Shown: one piece after another, positions 14,805-23,526 of the stretch
Position numbering within the stretch: the stretch's first letter is position 1
Layout of the letters: each line of letters opens with the position of its first letter
IMG/VR virus record: IMGVR_UViG_3300028864_000541
Location: 1-32,744 of that record
Source of the DNA: a virus
Direction: 5' to 3' (one strand)
DNA: 32,744 nt
Translations under genes and position numbers: made by a program
The notes under the pieces: generated by a model
Told to the model about the DNA's origin: nothing
Databases searched by the model: none
The model's input: only the letters and a program-made list of their open reading frames with translations

Positions 14805-16643
14805 TTATTCATTAGCATCTACAATTATCATCTTGTCATATATTAACTTCTTATTACCTGATGAATCTATGTATAATTCTTTATTGTATTGATTGTAAAC
14901 ATGAGTAGATGATGAAAAATCCAATCCACCACTAGTACTAAATGAATCAAAAATATTATTCATTCTAAAATAACTTCCAATCGTATTATAATAAAACAAA
15001 CTTCCAATACTATTATTTTGAAAATTAATTCCAATACTATTAGAATTAAAATTACTACCGATACTATTATTTATAAAATTACTACCAATACTATTATAAT
15101 AAAAATAACTTCCAATAGAATTGTAATTGAAATAACTTCCAATATTATTATCATAAAAACCACTTTCAATAGAATTATTCTCACATGAAATTCCTATTGT
15201 GTTATTTCTAAAATAACTTACAACATTATTATTATCAAAATTCCTTCCAATGTTATTAGAAGAAAAACTACTTACTATTATATTATTACTAAAACTACTT
15301 CCAATTGTATTATTACCAAATTCACTTCCAATAATATTATATTGACACCCTTTTCCTATGCTATTTTGATAATATCCACTTCCAATTGTATTATTCATAA
15401 AATCCATTCCAATTGTATTATTATTAAATTCACTTCCAATAATATTATTTCGAAAATTGCTTCCAATATTATTACCATCAAATCCACTTCCAATTGTATT
15501 ACAATTGAAATCACCACCAAAAATCACACTATTTGAGTATCTAATTAAGTCCCCATATTGTGAATTAGATGAGCCTATTTTATTTGAATATGATGATAAA
15601 TAATTAGTCCAATCACTCCACATATTATAATCAGTATATCCTGTTGAACACATAATTTCTACATTATTACCAATATAACAAGAATCTGGATAAATACTTA
15701 TATATGATAAATTACTCCATTCAAATATCTTCCAAAAATTATCACTATCTTGAATTGGATCAATATTAGTTACATTATCAGATAAACATATATAAATATC
15801 TGAATTTCCACATAATACTACATCATTCCTATTATAAGTAGTACTTGAAATCCAAATGTTAGTGACATCAATCTGCCATCTTCTAAATTTTACATTCCTG
15901 AAATCAAAAGATATATCATTATCATGTAAAGTATCAACTCTTCTGTAAATATATCCTTTTGTGCATCCAGGTGTAATAATTTGATCACTCTTATGATTAT
16001 AATAAATTACGTCCTGAGAATATAAAGTAGAATATGCTTCTGGTTTTAATGTATCAACACTACTTGATGTTACTAATAAAGGTTCAATTTGTGAAGTAAA
16101 CAAATAATCAGTTGAGTAATCATATACATAAGTATTATCCCAATAATTAGGATATTCATTCGTTGATACAAATGGAACACCATCACTTAAATATCCAACA
16201 TTACTAAAATCGTCAGATTCATCATCAGGATTATTGCTTTTGAATAAATGATATATAATATATTCTTTACCTATTTGTAAATTGTTCCAATATTCTGTAT
16301 TAGGTATAATATGTACTGTCTGATAGTCAGTAATTAAATAAGATGAATTTGTTGTTAATCCACTATCATTGATCAATTCACTCAATTCATTATATGTAAC
16401 ATTAGTTACTACACTTCCAGTACTTCCTGTATTTGATGTACCATCAACTCCTGATGTACCATTTAATCCATTTGTTCCATTAAATCCTGATGTTCCAGAT
16501 GTTCCAGAATTTCCGTTTTCTGTTGTTCCTGTCATTGCATAAACTTCATTAAAATTGTTATTAATTTTAATGAATGAATCTCTTAGATTATCTCCAGTTC
16601 CATCATTTGGATAAGTACCGATATTAATTGTTTGTTTGCTCAT
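14805..16643 (-). CDS. Tail fibre / receptor-binding protein with nonapeptide beta-solenoid (paralog 2)
   Basis: 612 residues, co-linear with the downstream paralog. The first 40 residues are identical to it, then a GTSG linker with one extra GTNG block, the TYNELSELI...QTVHIIP module, a chitin-binding-like motif (WISSTTYNRNDVV...YICLSDN...FWKIFEW) and a solenoid of about 23 nonapeptides. Here the repeats are more varied (IGSEFNNNT, IGKGCQYNI, IVSSFSSNN), whereas the last few units and the FRMNNIFDSFSTSGGLDFSSS segment match fibre 1 almost exactly. It ends KELYIDSSGNKKLIYDK...VDANE. Conserved ends with a diverged centre fit a receptor-binding protein under diversifying selection or recombination. 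Confidence 0.88.
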   Translation of the reverse strand: MSKQTINIGTYPNDGTGDNLRDSFIKINNNFNEVYAMTGTTENGNSGTSGTSGFNGTNGLNGTSGVDGTSNTGSTGSVVTNVTYNELSELINDSGLTTNSSYLITDYQTVHIIPNTEYWNNLQIGKEYIIYHLFKSNNPDDESDDFSNVGYLSDGVPFVSTNEYPNYWDNTYVYDYSTDYLFTSQIEPLLVTSSSVDTLKPEAYSTLYSQDVIYYNHKSDQIITPGCTKGYIYRRVDTLHDNDISFDFRNVKFRRWQIDVTNIWISSTTYNRNDVVLCGNSDIYICLSDNVTNIDPIQDSDNFWKIFEWSNLSYISIYPDSCYIGNNVEIMCSTGYTDYNMWSDWTNYLSSYSNKIGSSNSQYGDLIRYSNSVIFGGDFNCNTIGSGFDGNNIGSNFRNNIIGSEFNNNTIGMDFMNNTIGSGYYQNSIGKGCQYNIIGSEFGNNTIGSSFSNNIIVSSFSSNNIGRNFDNNNVVSYFRNNTIGISCENNSIESGFYDNNIGSYFNYNSIGSYFYYNSIGSNFINNSIGSNFNSNSIGINFQNNSIGSLFYYNTIGSYFRMNNIFDSFSTSGGLDFSSSTHVYNQYNKELYIDSSGNKKLIYDKMIIVDANE

Positions 16644-16658
16644 TAATATTTTTATTTC

Positions 16659-16668
16659 TATATATTAA
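16659..16668 (-). promoter_or_regulatory. TTAATATATA element before fibre gene 2
   Basis: Same cassette as at 14757: terminator T-tract, then TTAATATATAGAAATAAAAA, then the ATG at 16643. Confidence 0.45.
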
Positions 16669-16670
16669 AA

Positions 16671-16698
16671 AACTCAGTTAAAATTAATTAACTGAGTT
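16671..16698 (-). terminator. Factor-independent terminator after fibre gene 3
   Basis: Third copy of the AACTCAGTTAA-N6-TTAACTGAGTT hairpin; on the minus strand it is followed by T-rich sequence that runs into the next start element. Confidence 0.8.
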
Positions 16699-16704
16699 AG
16701 TTTA

Positions 16705-19104
16705 TTATGCATTTGCATCTACAATTATCATCTTGTCATATATTAACTTCTTATTACCTGATGAATCTATGTATAATTCTTTATTATATGAATTATAAAC
16801 ATGAGTGGATAATGAGAAATCTACTCCAGTATAATCAAAATTAAAATTATCAAAAACATTATTCATAATAAACCCACTTCCAACTGTATTATATTTAAAA
16901 TCACTTTCAATAGTATTCTGATTGAAATTATCACCAATATTATTCTGATAAAAATTATATCCAGTTGTATTTTTAGAGAAATTATTACCTATTGTACAAT
17001 TAGAAAAATAAATTTTTAATATATTATTATTAAAGTTATCTCCTATTGAATTATTATTAAACACTCCATTAATAATATTACTATTAAAGTTATCACCAAT
17101 AGAATTATTATATTGAAAATAATTTTTTATATCATTACTAGCAAAAGAATTTCCTATTTTATTACTTTGGAATCCATTTCCTATTAAATTATCCCGAAAA
17201 TCACCCAAAATAATATTATAATTAAATGAACTTCCTATTATGTTATTTTGAAAACTATCTCCTGTTTTATTATTATAAAAATTAATTCCTGTATTATTAT
17301 ATTGAAAATATTTTCCTATATTATTATCATGACAATTATCACCCATTACATTATTGTTAAAACTATTTCTAATTATATTATTAGTAAAATAATTTCCGTT
17401 AATCTCATTTGAATTAAATCCATCTAAAATAATATTACCATAAAAATCATCACCAGATGAATTATTATGAAATCCATTAGAAATTGAATTTCTGCCAAAA
17501 TCACCATACGTATTATTATTTGTAAAATCAGACCCTATTGAATTATTATAAAAAACATCTATTATTATATTATTTCTAAAATTATTCTTTATTGAATTAT
17601 TACTAAACTCTGCATAAATATCATTATTACTAGATGAACCATAAAAAATAGAATTACTATAAGATATATTATTACGATTAGCCATTGAATTAATCTTATT
17701 CGAATAAGAAGATATATAACCATTATAACCCCAATTGATCCACATGTTATAATCAGTATATCCAGTTGAACAATTTATTGAAAAATTAGAAAGACTCCAG
17801 CTATTATTAACTGGACTTACATAACTTAAATTGGTCCATTCAAATAACTTCCATGAATTTTCATTATCACTTGATGGATCAATTCCAGTTACATTATCAT
17901 TTAAACAAATATAAATATTATTAGAGTTAGGATATAAAACTACACTATTCTTATTGTATGATGTTGAATTTTCCCATGTATTTGATGTGACGTCAATTTG
18001 CCACCTACGAAACTTAACATTTCGGAAATCAAATGGAATATCATTATTCTGAAATGTATCTATCCTTCTATAAATATATCCCATTGTGCTACCATCTATC
18101 ACTTTTGTCATTGCCATACTATCTACGATTTTTGGATCATTACTCACTTCATAGTAAATTATATCTTGAGGAAATAAACTTGAATATGACTCAGGCTTTA
18201 ATGTATTTAATCCACTTGCAGTTACTAATAAAGGTTCTATGATACCAGTATTAATATCACTTGTATTAGGTATGGCATGAACTGTCTGATAATCAGTAAT
18301 CAAATACTGACTACCAATTGTTAATCCGCTATCATTAATCAATTCACTTAATTCATTGTATGTAACATCAGTTACGGAAGAACCTCCTCCTGTTGGTAAA
18401 TTGTCAATATCACTAGCATATATCTTTCTATCTAATGTTGGTCTAATATGAGTTAAGTCATCAGTTGTCGTTATGTCATATACATTATTTTCATCATCAT
18501 TATATGAACATACTGCACCAAATGTTCCAGAAAAATCTGAACCAATAGGATCACCATTTTGATAATGTCTAACTGCTAAATTCTGTTGCAACCACACTTG
18601 GCTACCAATTGTTACAGAGTGATAAGTGTCTCCATCAATAATTACATCGCCTTCATTATTAGAATCATTTTTAATAAGCTTAATATATGATCCAAATTTT
18701 AAAGAATCAACCCCTCCAGAATTTCCAACATAAAATGTATTATTAACATAATAATAAACGTATTTAATGTAAGAGCCATCCCACTCCGTAGTCATAATTC
18801 TTTCTAAACTATTAATACCGGCAAATTCAAATGGGTAATTATATTGACCACCATATATACCTCCAGATAATAATATCGGGAATCCATTGGCTTCATTTAA
18901 TGTTTGGCATTCTGCTACTGTAGCTATATGCCATCCTATAGGAGCAATACCTCTTGAATCAGTTGCTGCATACCAATTGTAAAGCCTGCCGTATTTAATA
19001 GTTTTTCCTGTAATTGAAGGTATTAATTCCCAAAATGATTCACCAGTACCTCCGCTCAATTTTCCATCTACCCACTCTTCACTTGCTAATTGTATATTTA
19101 ACAT
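16705..19104 (-). CDS. Tail fibre with FISUMP-type domain and beta-solenoid (paralog 3)
   Basis: 799 residues. N-terminal adaptor MLNIQLASEEWVDGKLSGG (1-19), shared with the fibre at 30073-31074. Then a FISUMP-like region (about 35-205): YGRLYNWYAATDSRGIAPIGWHIAT (36-61, in pieces) and later IDGDTYHSVTIGSQVWLQQNL (156-176, in pieces). A module VTYNELSELINDSGL...FDFRNVKFRRWQIDV follows, a chitin-binding-like motif (YNKNSVV...YICLNDN...SWKLFEW), and the longest solenoid of the three (about 28 irregular nonapeptides with many 'NNF' and 'GDNF' variants). It ends KELYIDSSGNKKLIYDK...VDANA, nearly identical to fibre 2. FISUMP domains are abundant in Bacteroidetes/Fibrobacter surface proteins, which supports the host assignment. 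Confidence 0.88.
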   Translation of the reverse strand: MLNIQLASEEWVDGKLSGGTGESFWELIPSITGKTIKYGRLYNWYAATDSRGIAPIGWHIATVAECQTLNEANGFPILLSGGIYGGQYNYPFEFAGINSLERIMTTEWDGSYIKYVYYYVNNTFYVGNSGGVDSLKFGSYIKLIKNDSNNEGDVIIDGDTYHSVTIGSQVWLQQNLAVRHYQNGDPIGSDFSGTFGAVCSYNDDENNVYDITTTDDLTHIRPTLDRKIYASDIDNLPTGGGSSVTDVTYNELSELINDSGLTIGSQYLITDYQTVHAIPNTSDINTGIIEPLLVTASGLNTLKPESYSSLFPQDIIYYEVSNDPKIVDSMAMTKVIDGSTMGYIYRRIDTFQNNDIPFDFRNVKFRRWQIDVTSNTWENSTSYNKNSVVLYPNSNNIYICLNDNVTGIDPSSDNENSWKLFEWTNLSYVSPVNNSWSLSNFSINCSTGYTDYNMWINWGYNGYISSYSNKINSMANRNNISYSNSIFYGSSSNNDIYAEFSNNSIKNNFRNNIIIDVFYNNSIGSDFTNNNTYGDFGRNSISNGFHNNSSGDDFYGNIILDGFNSNEINGNYFTNNIIRNSFNNNVMGDNCHDNNIGKYFQYNNTGINFYNNKTGDSFQNNIIGSSFNYNIILGDFRDNLIGNGFQSNKIGNSFASNDIKNYFQYNNSIGDNFNSNIINGVFNNNSIGDNFNNNILKIYFSNCTIGNNFSKNTTGYNFYQNNIGDNFNQNTIESDFKYNTVGSGFIMNNVFDNFNFDYTGVDFSLSTHVYNSYNKELYIDSSGNKKLIYDKMIIVDANA

Positions 19105-19120
19105 AAGTTATTTTTATTTC

Positions 19121-19130
19121 TATATATAAA
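19121..19130 (-). promoter_or_regulatory. TTTATATATA element before fibre gene 3
   Basis: Variant of the decamer (TTTATATATAGAAATAAAAATA) at the same distance from the start codon as in the other two fibre genes. Confidence 0.4.
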
Positions 19131-19142
19131 AATATATAAAAA

Positions 19143-19170
19143 AATAACATTTGTGAACACAAATGTTATT
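19143..19170 (-). terminator. Factor-independent terminator after LRR/GNAT run
   Basis: AATAACATTTGTG and CACAAATGTTATT form a 12- to 13-bp perfect stem; on the minus strand it is followed by seven T. It separates the LRR genes from the fibre genes. Confidence 0.8.
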
Positions 19171-19194
19171 ATATACCTTACTAATTTTTATATT

Positions 19195-19881
19195 TTAAAT
19201 ATTAAATTTGCTCATATCACCAACCTCAGGCTGATTCTCACTCATCCATTTTTTATAACCATCTAAATCATCATAAGGCAAATTATTACCATCACAATCT
19301 AAATATAATAATGATGAAGGTAATATAGGTAATGTTTTTAAATTGTTGTTAGAACATTTTAAATCCTTTAAGCCCTCAGATAAATAAGGTAAGGATGATA
19401 ACTCATTGTTCTTGCAATCTAATATTTTTAATCCATCAGGTAAAGTAGGCAATGAAGTTAAAAAATTATCAAAACAATGTAACTCTATTAATCCATCAGG
19501 TAAAGTAGGTAATGAAATCAATTTATTGTCCCTACAATATATCTCCCTTATATTCTTAGGTAAATTAGGTAATGAATATATTTCATTATTAGAACAATCT
19601 AAATATATTAATCTATCAGGTAAAGTAGGTAATGATGTTAAATGATTTTTTGAACAACATAACTCTAATAATCTGTCAGGTAACTCTGGTAATGAATCTA
19701 ATAAATTACCCCTACAATCTAAATCTTCTAATGTACTTGGTAACTTAGGTAACTCTGTTAATATGTTATATTTACATGATAAATTTGTTAATCCTTCTTG
19801 TAAATCTGGTAACTTACCTAATTTTTTTATATCACAAATTAACGTTTGTTCAATACCCTCAAACTTCTTTATATATTTCAT
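19195..19881 (-). CDS. LRR protein, MKYIKKFE...KFNI tagged
   Basis: 228 residues from the tag start at 19881; a frame extended to 19911 would add ten residues inside the GNAT gene. The ATG overlaps the GNAT stop (ATGA). Ten LRR units: LICDIKK, LSCKYN, LDCRGN, LCCSKN, LDCSNN, IYCRDN, LHCFDN, LDCKNN, LKCSNN, LDCDGN. The spacer LTSLPTLPDGL recurs, showing unit duplication. Cap: YDDLDGYKKWMSENQPEVGDMSKFNI (in pieces), where HPE is QPE. A terminator follows. Confidence 0.92.
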   Translation of the reverse strand: MKYIKKFEGIEQTLICDIKKLGKLPDLQEGLTNLSCKYNILTELPKLPSTLEDLDCRGNLLDSLPELPDRLLELCCSKNHLTSLPTLPDRLIYLDCSNNEIYSLPNLPKNIREIYCRDNKLISLPTLPDGLIELHCFDNFLTSLPTLPDGLKILDCKNNELSSLPYLSEGLKDLKCSNNNLKTLPILPSSLLYLDCDGNNLPYDDLDGYKKWMSENQPEVGDMSKFNI

Positions 19882-20291
19882 GATTTTAGTTTTTTTATTA
19901 AGATGAAACATGAATCCTTATCAGTATCATCTTTATTCATTTTATCAGAATCTTGAAACACTTTGAACCCACAACCTAAATATAATTTTACAGCACCTTC
20001 ATTATTTTTAAATACAAGTAATGTGATAATATCAATACCAAGATCATCTTTAATATAATCAAACATCTGATTTAGTAAGTATTTAGCATACCCTTTTCTC
20101 TTAAATCTATTAACAGTCCTTAAATTAAATATTGTAATATACTCGTCCTTAAACCATTTATCTGGTTTTTCTATCCTATATTCAGTCTCAGATACTAATA
20201 TATCATCTAAAAATAACTGAAATTTATTATTAGTCTTGTCAATTATAAAGGTTTTTTCTTCTTTCTTCTCATAACTTTTTATATACTTCAT
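19878..20291 (-). CDS. GNAT-family N-acetyltransferase carrying the MKYIK N-tag
   Basis: 137 residues. GNAT fold signatures: acetyl-CoA-binding motif A FKRKGYAKYLLNQMFDYI (63-80), where the pyrophosphate loop is KRKGYA, and motif B NNEGAVKLYLGCGFKVF (96-112). The strand before motif A is EYITIFNLRTV. N-tag MKYIKSYEKKEEK precedes the domain. It does not end in KFNI but in ILIKKLKS. Substrate cannot be told from sequence; phage GNATs may modify host proteins or toxins. It overlaps the following LRR gene by 4 bp, so the two are translationally coupled. Confidence 0.88.
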   Translation of the reverse strand: MKYIKSYEKKEEKTFIIDKTNNKFQLFLDDILVSETEYRIEKPDKWFKDEYITIFNLRTVNRFKRKGYAKYLLNQMFDYIKDDLGIDIITLLVFKNNEGAVKLYLGCGFKVFQDSDKMNKDDTDKDSCFILIKKLKS

Positions 20292-20293
20292 GA

Positions 20294-20695
20294 TTATATG
20301 TTAAATTTATTTACATCAATAAACATCTGATATCCTTTTGTGTCAAATGATAAATCATCTGGTAGATTATCTAAATTTATTATATGTAATATACTATTAT
20401 TAATAAGACTACTAGAAAGATTTTTTGATTCATGATATATATTAGACTCAATATAATCAAATAATCCTGGATATCTATAAATAAATTCAGGAGTAGCAAA
20501 TATTCTACCATCTTTATCAACTTGATTTATCTTAAATATTGTCTGATTACGGTCATTACACATATTTATATCATTATAAGGCAAACTTTGAATATTAATA
20601 TAATCTCCATCCTTTTTAATCAATTCTAAAAAATCATGTAATCTATTAAAAAAAATATTCTGAGACATTGTTTCAAATTTCTTTATATACTTCAT
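20294..20695 (-). CDS. Unrecognised core with MKYIKKFE / KFNI tags
   Basis: 133 residues. After MKYIKKFETM comes a helix FFNRLHDFLELIKKDGDYI, then IFKINQVDKDGRIFATPEFIYRYPGLFDYIES (in pieces) and IINLDNLPDDLSFDTKGYQMF, ending VNKFNI. No LRR, GDYV or catalytic motif. It adds one more unrelated core to the tagged set. Confidence 0.87.
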   Translation of the reverse strand: MKYIKKFETMSQNIFFNRLHDFLELIKKDGDYINIQSLPYNDINMCNDRNQTIFKINQVDKDGRIFATPEFIYRYPGLFDYIESNIYHESKNLSSSLINNSILHIINLDNLPDDLSFDTKGYQMFIDVNKFNI

Positions 20696-20697
20696 AG

Positions 20698-21198
20698 TTA
20701 TATGTTAAATTTATTTGCAGAATACTTCTCTGGAAATTCTTTAAAATCCTTATAACCATCTAAGTTATTATAAGGTAAATTATTACCATAACAATATAAC
20801 CTCTCTAATGAATCAGGTAACTCTGGTAATTCAGATATATTATTGCTCTCACAATCTAAATATTTTAATGTATTAGGTAATTTAGGCAATGATGTTAATT
20901 CATTACTTGTACAAAACAATTCCTCTAATGTATCAGGTAACTCAGGCAACTCACTTATTTTATTATAACAACAATCTAAGCCAATTAATTTAGTAGGTAT
21001 CTCTGGTAATTTCGTTAATTTATTACTAGAACAATTTAAATTTTTTAATGTAACAGGTAACTTTGGTAACGTAGTTAAATCATTACCAAGACAATTTAAA
21101 TTTAATAATGTACTAGGCAACTTCGGTAACTTACTCAATCCTTTTTGAAAACAATTTAATGTTGTTACTATGCCCTCAAACTCCTTTATATACTTCAT
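20698..21198 (-). CDS. LRR protein, KFNI tagged
   Basis: 166 residues, seven units (LNCFQKG, LNCLGN, LNCSSN, LDCCYN, LFCTSN, LDCESN, LYCYGN) after MKYIKEFEGIVT. The cap is of the 'FPEKY' type (NNLDGYKDFKEFPEKYSANKFNI, in pieces), shared with 22632-23081 and, in part, 23527-23907. Confidence 0.92.
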   Translation of the reverse strand: MKYIKEFEGIVTTLNCFQKGLSKLPKLPSTLLNLNCLGNDLTTLPKLPVTLKNLNCSSNKLTKLPEIPTKLIGLDCCYNKISELPELPDTLEELFCTSNELTSLPKLPNTLKYLDCESNNISELPELPDSLERLYCYGNNLPYNNLDGYKDFKEFPEKYSANKFNI

Positions 21199-21200
21199 AA

Positions 21201-21518
21201 TTAAATATTAAATTTTGTTGCACAAACTGATAACATATATTTATTTTTCTCCTCATCTGTAGCATCTTTTGTTATTTTATTTATATTAGACCTTTTGATT
21301 TGTATGTAACCATCACTTAACGTATTGAAATTAACATCTTTTGATTTTATCTCATATGTATCACCAATATAATTACAAAAATAATCATAAAATTCATAAT
21401 TTAAAGAATTAGTCTTAGATAACCTTAATTTACCTATCGCTCTGAAATCTTTATAATTATAACTAAATATATCATCAAATGATTTTACTATACCCTCAAA
21501 CTCCTTTATATACTTCAT
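21201..21518 (-). CDS. Unrecognised core with MKYIKEFE / KFNI tags
   Basis: 105 residues. The first 11 residues MKYIKEFEGIV equal those of the LRR gene immediately downstream, but the core is different: YKDFRAIGKLRLSKTNS, YEFYDYFCNYIGDTYEIK, and SDGYIQIKRSNINKIT. The last piece matches GYTQIKRDDLEKI of the 1526-1870 gene. It looks as if a cassette with the LRR tag carries another core. Confidence 0.87.
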   Translation of the reverse strand: MKYIKEFEGIVKSFDDIFSYNYKDFRAIGKLRLSKTNSLNYEFYDYFCNYIGDTYEIKSKDVNFNTLSDGYIQIKRSNINKITKDATDEEKNKYMLSVCATKFNI

Positions 21519-21520
21519 GA

Positions 21521-22108
21521 TTAAATATTAAATTTTCTTGATTGAAAAATATCAGGCTGATTTATCTCTAACCATTCATTATATTCTTTCAAATTTTTAT
21601 ATGGTAAATTATTACCGCCACAATCTAAATATTCTAATGTATAATGCAATAATGGTAACTCACTTAAATTGTTATCATGACAATCCAATTCTTTTAATGA
21701 TAATGGTAATATAGGTAGAGAAGTTAAATTATTTTTATAACAACTTAATTTTATTAATGTACTTGGTAATTTAGGTAACTCAGTCAATTCGTTTTTATAA
21801 CAATTAAATTTTATTAATGTATCAGGTAATTCAGGTAACTCAGTTAATTTATTATTACTACAAAATAATACTTCTAATCCATCAGGTAAAGTTGGTAAAG
21901 AGTATAATAAATTTTTACCACAATATAACTCTTTTAATGTATCAGGCAACTCTGTAAACTCACTTATCTTATTTCCACTACAATACAATTTCTCTAATGT
22001 ATCTGACAACTCAGGTAACTCTGTTATGCCTTCTCCAAAACTTGTATTAGTTAATTTTAAGATATTGTCTTCGTTCTCTATATGTTCAAACTTTTTTATA
22101 TACTTCAT
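21521..22108 (-). CDS. LRR protein, KFNI tagged
   Basis: 195 residues. A longer first segment (NEDNILKLTNTSFGEGITEL) precedes eight units including LYCSGN, LYCGKN, LFCSNN, FNCYKN, LSCYKN, LDCHDN and LDCGGN. Cap NLPYKNLKEYNEWLEINQP, then QSRKFNI. The two YKN units are near duplicates of each other. Confidence 0.92.
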   Translation of the reverse strand: MKYIKKFEHIENEDNILKLTNTSFGEGITELPELSDTLEKLYCSGNKISEFTELPDTLKELYCGKNLLYSLPTLPDGLEVLFCSNNKLTELPELPDTLIKFNCYKNELTELPKLPSTLIKLSCYKNNLTSLPILPLSLKELDCHDNNLSELPLLHYTLEYLDCGGNNLPYKNLKEYNEWLEINQPDIFQSRKFNI

Positions 22109-22110
22109 TG

Positions 22111-22629
22111 CTATATGTTAAATTTATTTGCTCCACCAATCTCAGGATGATTTTCTTCTAACCACTTCTTATATCCAATTAAATCATTATAAGGTAAATT
22201 GTTCCTTGAACATGTTAATGTTCGTAATGTATTAGGTAATAAAGGCAACTCACTCAAATTGTTATCCTGACAATATAACTCCTTTAATCCATCAGGTAAA
22301 ATAGGTAACTCACTTAATTTATTATCAGCACACGATAATATAAATAATGTATCAGGTAACTTTGGTAACTCAATTAATTCATTTTCATAACAATATAATA
22401 TCTCTAATCCATCAGGTAGATTTGGTAATCTCTCTAATCTGTTCCTTGTACAATCTAAATATCTTAATGTATCAGGTAACTTAGGTAATGTATGTAAATT
22501 GTTAAGAGAACAACGTAACTTCTCTAATGTATCAGGTAAATTAGTTAAATCATTAATATTTTCATCATTACAATCTAAATCTGTAACAATACTCTCAAAT
22601 TTCTTATTAAATCTCTTTATATACTTCAT
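22111..22629 (-). CDS. LRR protein, KFNI tagged
   Basis: 172 residues with a tandemly doubled N-tag, MKYIKRFNKKFESIVT, which combines the 'RFN' and 'KFE' forms found separately in the GDYV and LRR genes. Seven units: LDCNDEN, LRCSLN, LDCTRN, LYCYEN, LSCADN, LYCQDN, LTCSRN. Cap YNDLIGYKKWLEENHPEIGG, then ANKFNI. Confidence 0.92.
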   Translation of the reverse strand: MKYIKRFNKKFESIVTDLDCNDENINDLTNLPDTLEKLRCSLNNLHTLPKLPDTLRYLDCTRNRLERLPNLPDGLEILYCYENELIELPKLPDTLFILSCADNKLSELPILPDGLKELYCQDNNLSELPLLPNTLRTLTCSRNNLPYNDLIGYKKWLEENHPEIGGANKFNI

Positions 22630-22631
22630 AG

Positions 22632-23081
22632 TTATATGTTAAATTTATTAGCTGCATACTTCTCTGGAAATTCTTTCCAATCATTATAACTATCCAAATC
22701 ATAATATGGAAAATCATTTCCTCCACAATCTAAATTCTCTAATGATGCAGGCAAATCAGGTAATGAATTTAACTTATTATTAGAACAATCTAATATCCTT
22801 AATCCTTCAGGTAACTTTGGTAAATATTTTAATTTGTTGTTGTAACAATATAATATCTCTAATGTATTAGGTAACTTCGGCAATGACATTAAATAATTAC
22901 TGTTGCAATATAATGTCTTCAAATTGATAGGCAACTCAGGTAATTCATTTAAATAATTATCATTGCAATATAATGTAACCAATCCATTAGGTAAATCAGG
23001 TAATACAGTTAAATAAGATTTAGAATAATCTAATGGCATTATCAAAATTTTTATCTTCTCAAAACTCTTTATATACTTCAT
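22632..23081 (-). CDS. LRR protein, KFNI tagged
   Basis: 149 residues, six units (LDYSKSY, LYCNDN, LYCNSN, LYCYNN, LDCSNN, LDCGGN) after MKYIKSFEKIKI. Cap DFPYYDLDSYNDWKEFPEKY, then AANKFNI. Confidence 0.92.
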   Translation of the reverse strand: MKYIKSFEKIKILIMPLDYSKSYLTVLPDLPNGLVTLYCNDNYLNELPELPINLKTLYCNSNYLMSLPKLPNTLEILYCYNNKLKYLPKLPEGLRILDCSNNKLNSLPDLPASLENLDCGGNDFPYYDLDSYNDWKEFPEKYAANKFNI

Positions 23082-23083
23082 TG

Positions 23084-23524
23084 TTATATGTTAAATTTTT
23101 TAGCCATTCCCTGAGGAGTTTTAGAATACCAAAATTTATATCCATCTAAATCCTCATAAGGTAAATTGTTACCACCACAATGTAATATACTTAAATTTTC
23201 AGGCAACTCAGGCAAATCACTTAATTTATTGTTAGAACAATATAACATTTTCAATGTATTAGGCAACTTAGGTAATGACGTTAATTCATTATTAGTACAA
23301 TATAATTCTTTTAATTCAATAGGTAACTCAGGCAACTCTGTTAAATAATTAAAATTGCAAACTATATTCTCTAATGTATCAGGTAATATAGGTAACTCAG
23401 TTAATTTATTACGATGACAACGCAATGTTATCAAATTATTAGGCAACTTAGGTAATTTTGTTAACTGTTGATCAGAACATTCAAAATCTGTAACTCTACT
23501 CTCAAACCTCTTTATATACTTCAT
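23084..23524 (-). CDS. LRR protein, KFNI tagged
   Basis: 146 residues, six units (FECSDQQ, LRCHRN, IVCNFN, LYCTNN, LYCSNN, LHCGGN) after MKYIKRFESRVT. Cap YEDLDGYKFWYSKTPQGM, then AKKFNI; the TPQGM cap is shared with 10512-11261 about 12 kb away. Confidence 0.92.
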   Translation of the reverse strand: MKYIKRFESRVTDFECSDQQLTKLPKLPNNLITLRCHRNKLTELPILPDTLENIVCNFNYLTELPELPIELKELYCTNNELTSLPKLPNTLKMLYCSNNKLSDLPELPENLSILHCGGNNLPYEDLDGYKFWYSKTPQGMAKKFNI

Positions 23525-23526
23525 TG

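Noticed and set aside
12858-19104. Diversity-generating retroelement acting on the fibre genes
   Set aside because: No reverse transcriptase and no template/variable repeat pair with adenine-specific differences are visible in the window.
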